The translations under genes and the position numbers were made by a program. This document shows positions 63,850 through 64,000 of a stretch of 64,000 nt of DNA, in pieces. Positions within the stretch are counted from its first letter, which is position 1; each line of letters starts with the position of its first letter. The stretch comes from Candidatus Peregrinibacteria bacterium CG10_big_fil_rev_8_21_14_0_10_36_19 (GTDB lineage Bacteria > Patescibacteriota > Gracilibacteria > UBA1369 > LOWO2-01-FULL-3), in the NCBI GenBank assembly GCA_002772535.1, contig PFDP01000014.1, positions 270,126 to 334,125 of the forward strand. Direction: 5' to 3'. Under the pieces are notes generated by a model, which was not told the DNA's origin, made no database searches, and worked only from the letters and a program-made list of their open reading frames with translations.

Positions 63850-64000
63850 ATGGATGATCAAAATTTAAACCCTGAGCAAAATCCGTTAAACGCTCAAACA
63901 CCAGTAGAACCTATGGCTCCTCAAGAACCTATGGCTCCTCAAGAACCTATGGCTCCTCAAGAACCTATGGCTCCTCAAGAACCTATGGCTCCTCAAGAAC
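63850..64000 (+). CDS. PMAPQE-repeat protein (truncated by window end)
   Basis: An open frame from ATG 63850 runs off the window. MDDQNLNPEQNPLNAQTPVE is followed by at least five exact 18-bp (6-residue) PMAPQE units. The rest lies outside, so the function is unknown. Such Pro/Ala-rich acidic linkers often sit between a TM or domain and a surface or scaffold domain. Confidence 0.6.
   Translation, partial: MDDQNLNPEQNPLNAQTPVEPMAPQEPMAPQEPMAPQEPMAPQEPMAPQE
63910..63999 (+). repeat. 18-bp tandem repeat (PMAPQE codons)
   Basis: Five identical consecutive units of CCTATGGCTCCTCAAGAA, continuing to the window end. Perfect identity suggests recent expansion or an assembly-sensitive tract. Confidence 0.95.

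Overview
The window is AT-rich bacterial chromosome with tightly packed genes, and it contains two tRNA genes but no rRNA. The gene set and its style suggest a Patescibacteria/CPR-type organism. Many proteins are short or streamlined: a Rel without a working-looking hydrolase domain and a RecO without its zinc-binding cysteines. Many secreted or anchored proteins are lineage-specific. TGA is used as a real stop (for example at queE and at the Nudix gene ending at 38072), and genes read through in the standard bacterial code, so the UGA=Gly code of Gracilibacteria/Absconditabacteria is excluded. A Peregrinibacteria-like lineage is my best guess from memory and is not proven.

Layout. 1-11.4 kb: ftsX-recO, a Rel alarmone synthetase, two membrane proteins, a pyrophosphate-driven ion pump, ribosomal protein L25, ybaB-mltG and a FecR-domain protein. 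11.4-16.5 kb: dnaA, rseP, frr and pyrH, all on the minus strand. 16.5-21.5 kb: a 1664-residue glycine-rich surface protein. 21.6-25.1 kb: groES-groEL under a CIRCE/HrcA operator, then RNase Y. 25.4-33.4 kb: envelope proteins (lamin-tail, SLH, AI-2E permease, DipZ-like redox protein), phosphoglycerate mutase, and a pair of unknown paralogous CPYH proteins. 33.6-39.6 kb: a DEAD-box helicase, a Nudix protein, a 2.8-kb island between copies of the tRNA-Gln 3' end, tRNA-Gln and gmk. 39.6-42.9 kb: a probable structured RNA, ssb, a Trm11-like methylase, and tRNA-Asn followed by nested copies of its 3' end around a small gene. 42.9-53.5 kb: a second DEAD-box helicase, a PhnA-like protein, a lysine/alanine/proline repeat protein, typA, msrA, a Cys-rich acidic peptide, glutamine synthetase, an MgtC/DUF4010 protein, L28 and an aspartase/fumarase. 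53.5-60.8 kb: queE-queC, a csoR-copA copper operon with its own palindromic operator, and a queF-like gene. 60.8-64 kb: folC, then ftsQ and sbp from a division cluster, an unknown protein, and the start of a PMAPQE-repeat protein.

How they work together. Housekeeping functions cover replication start (DnaA), translation and ribosome recycling (L25, L28, Frr, TypA), chaperoning, RNA turnover, division (FtsX, FtsQ, Sbp), and nucleotide kinases (PyrH, Gmk). Queuosine-precursor synthesis is represented by QueE, QueC and QueF. Copper defence is one operon. Several promoters match the sigma-70 consensus with spacers of 16-17 bases, and at least two place the predicted transcript start on the start codon, implying leaderless mRNAs.

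Most worth following up: the tRNA-Gln island and the tRNA-Asn nested repeats (small recombinase-less elements), the unassigned RNA at 39661-40020, the CPYH paralogue pair, the synthetase-only Rel, and the tiny Cys-rich acidic and AAKKP-repeat proteins.
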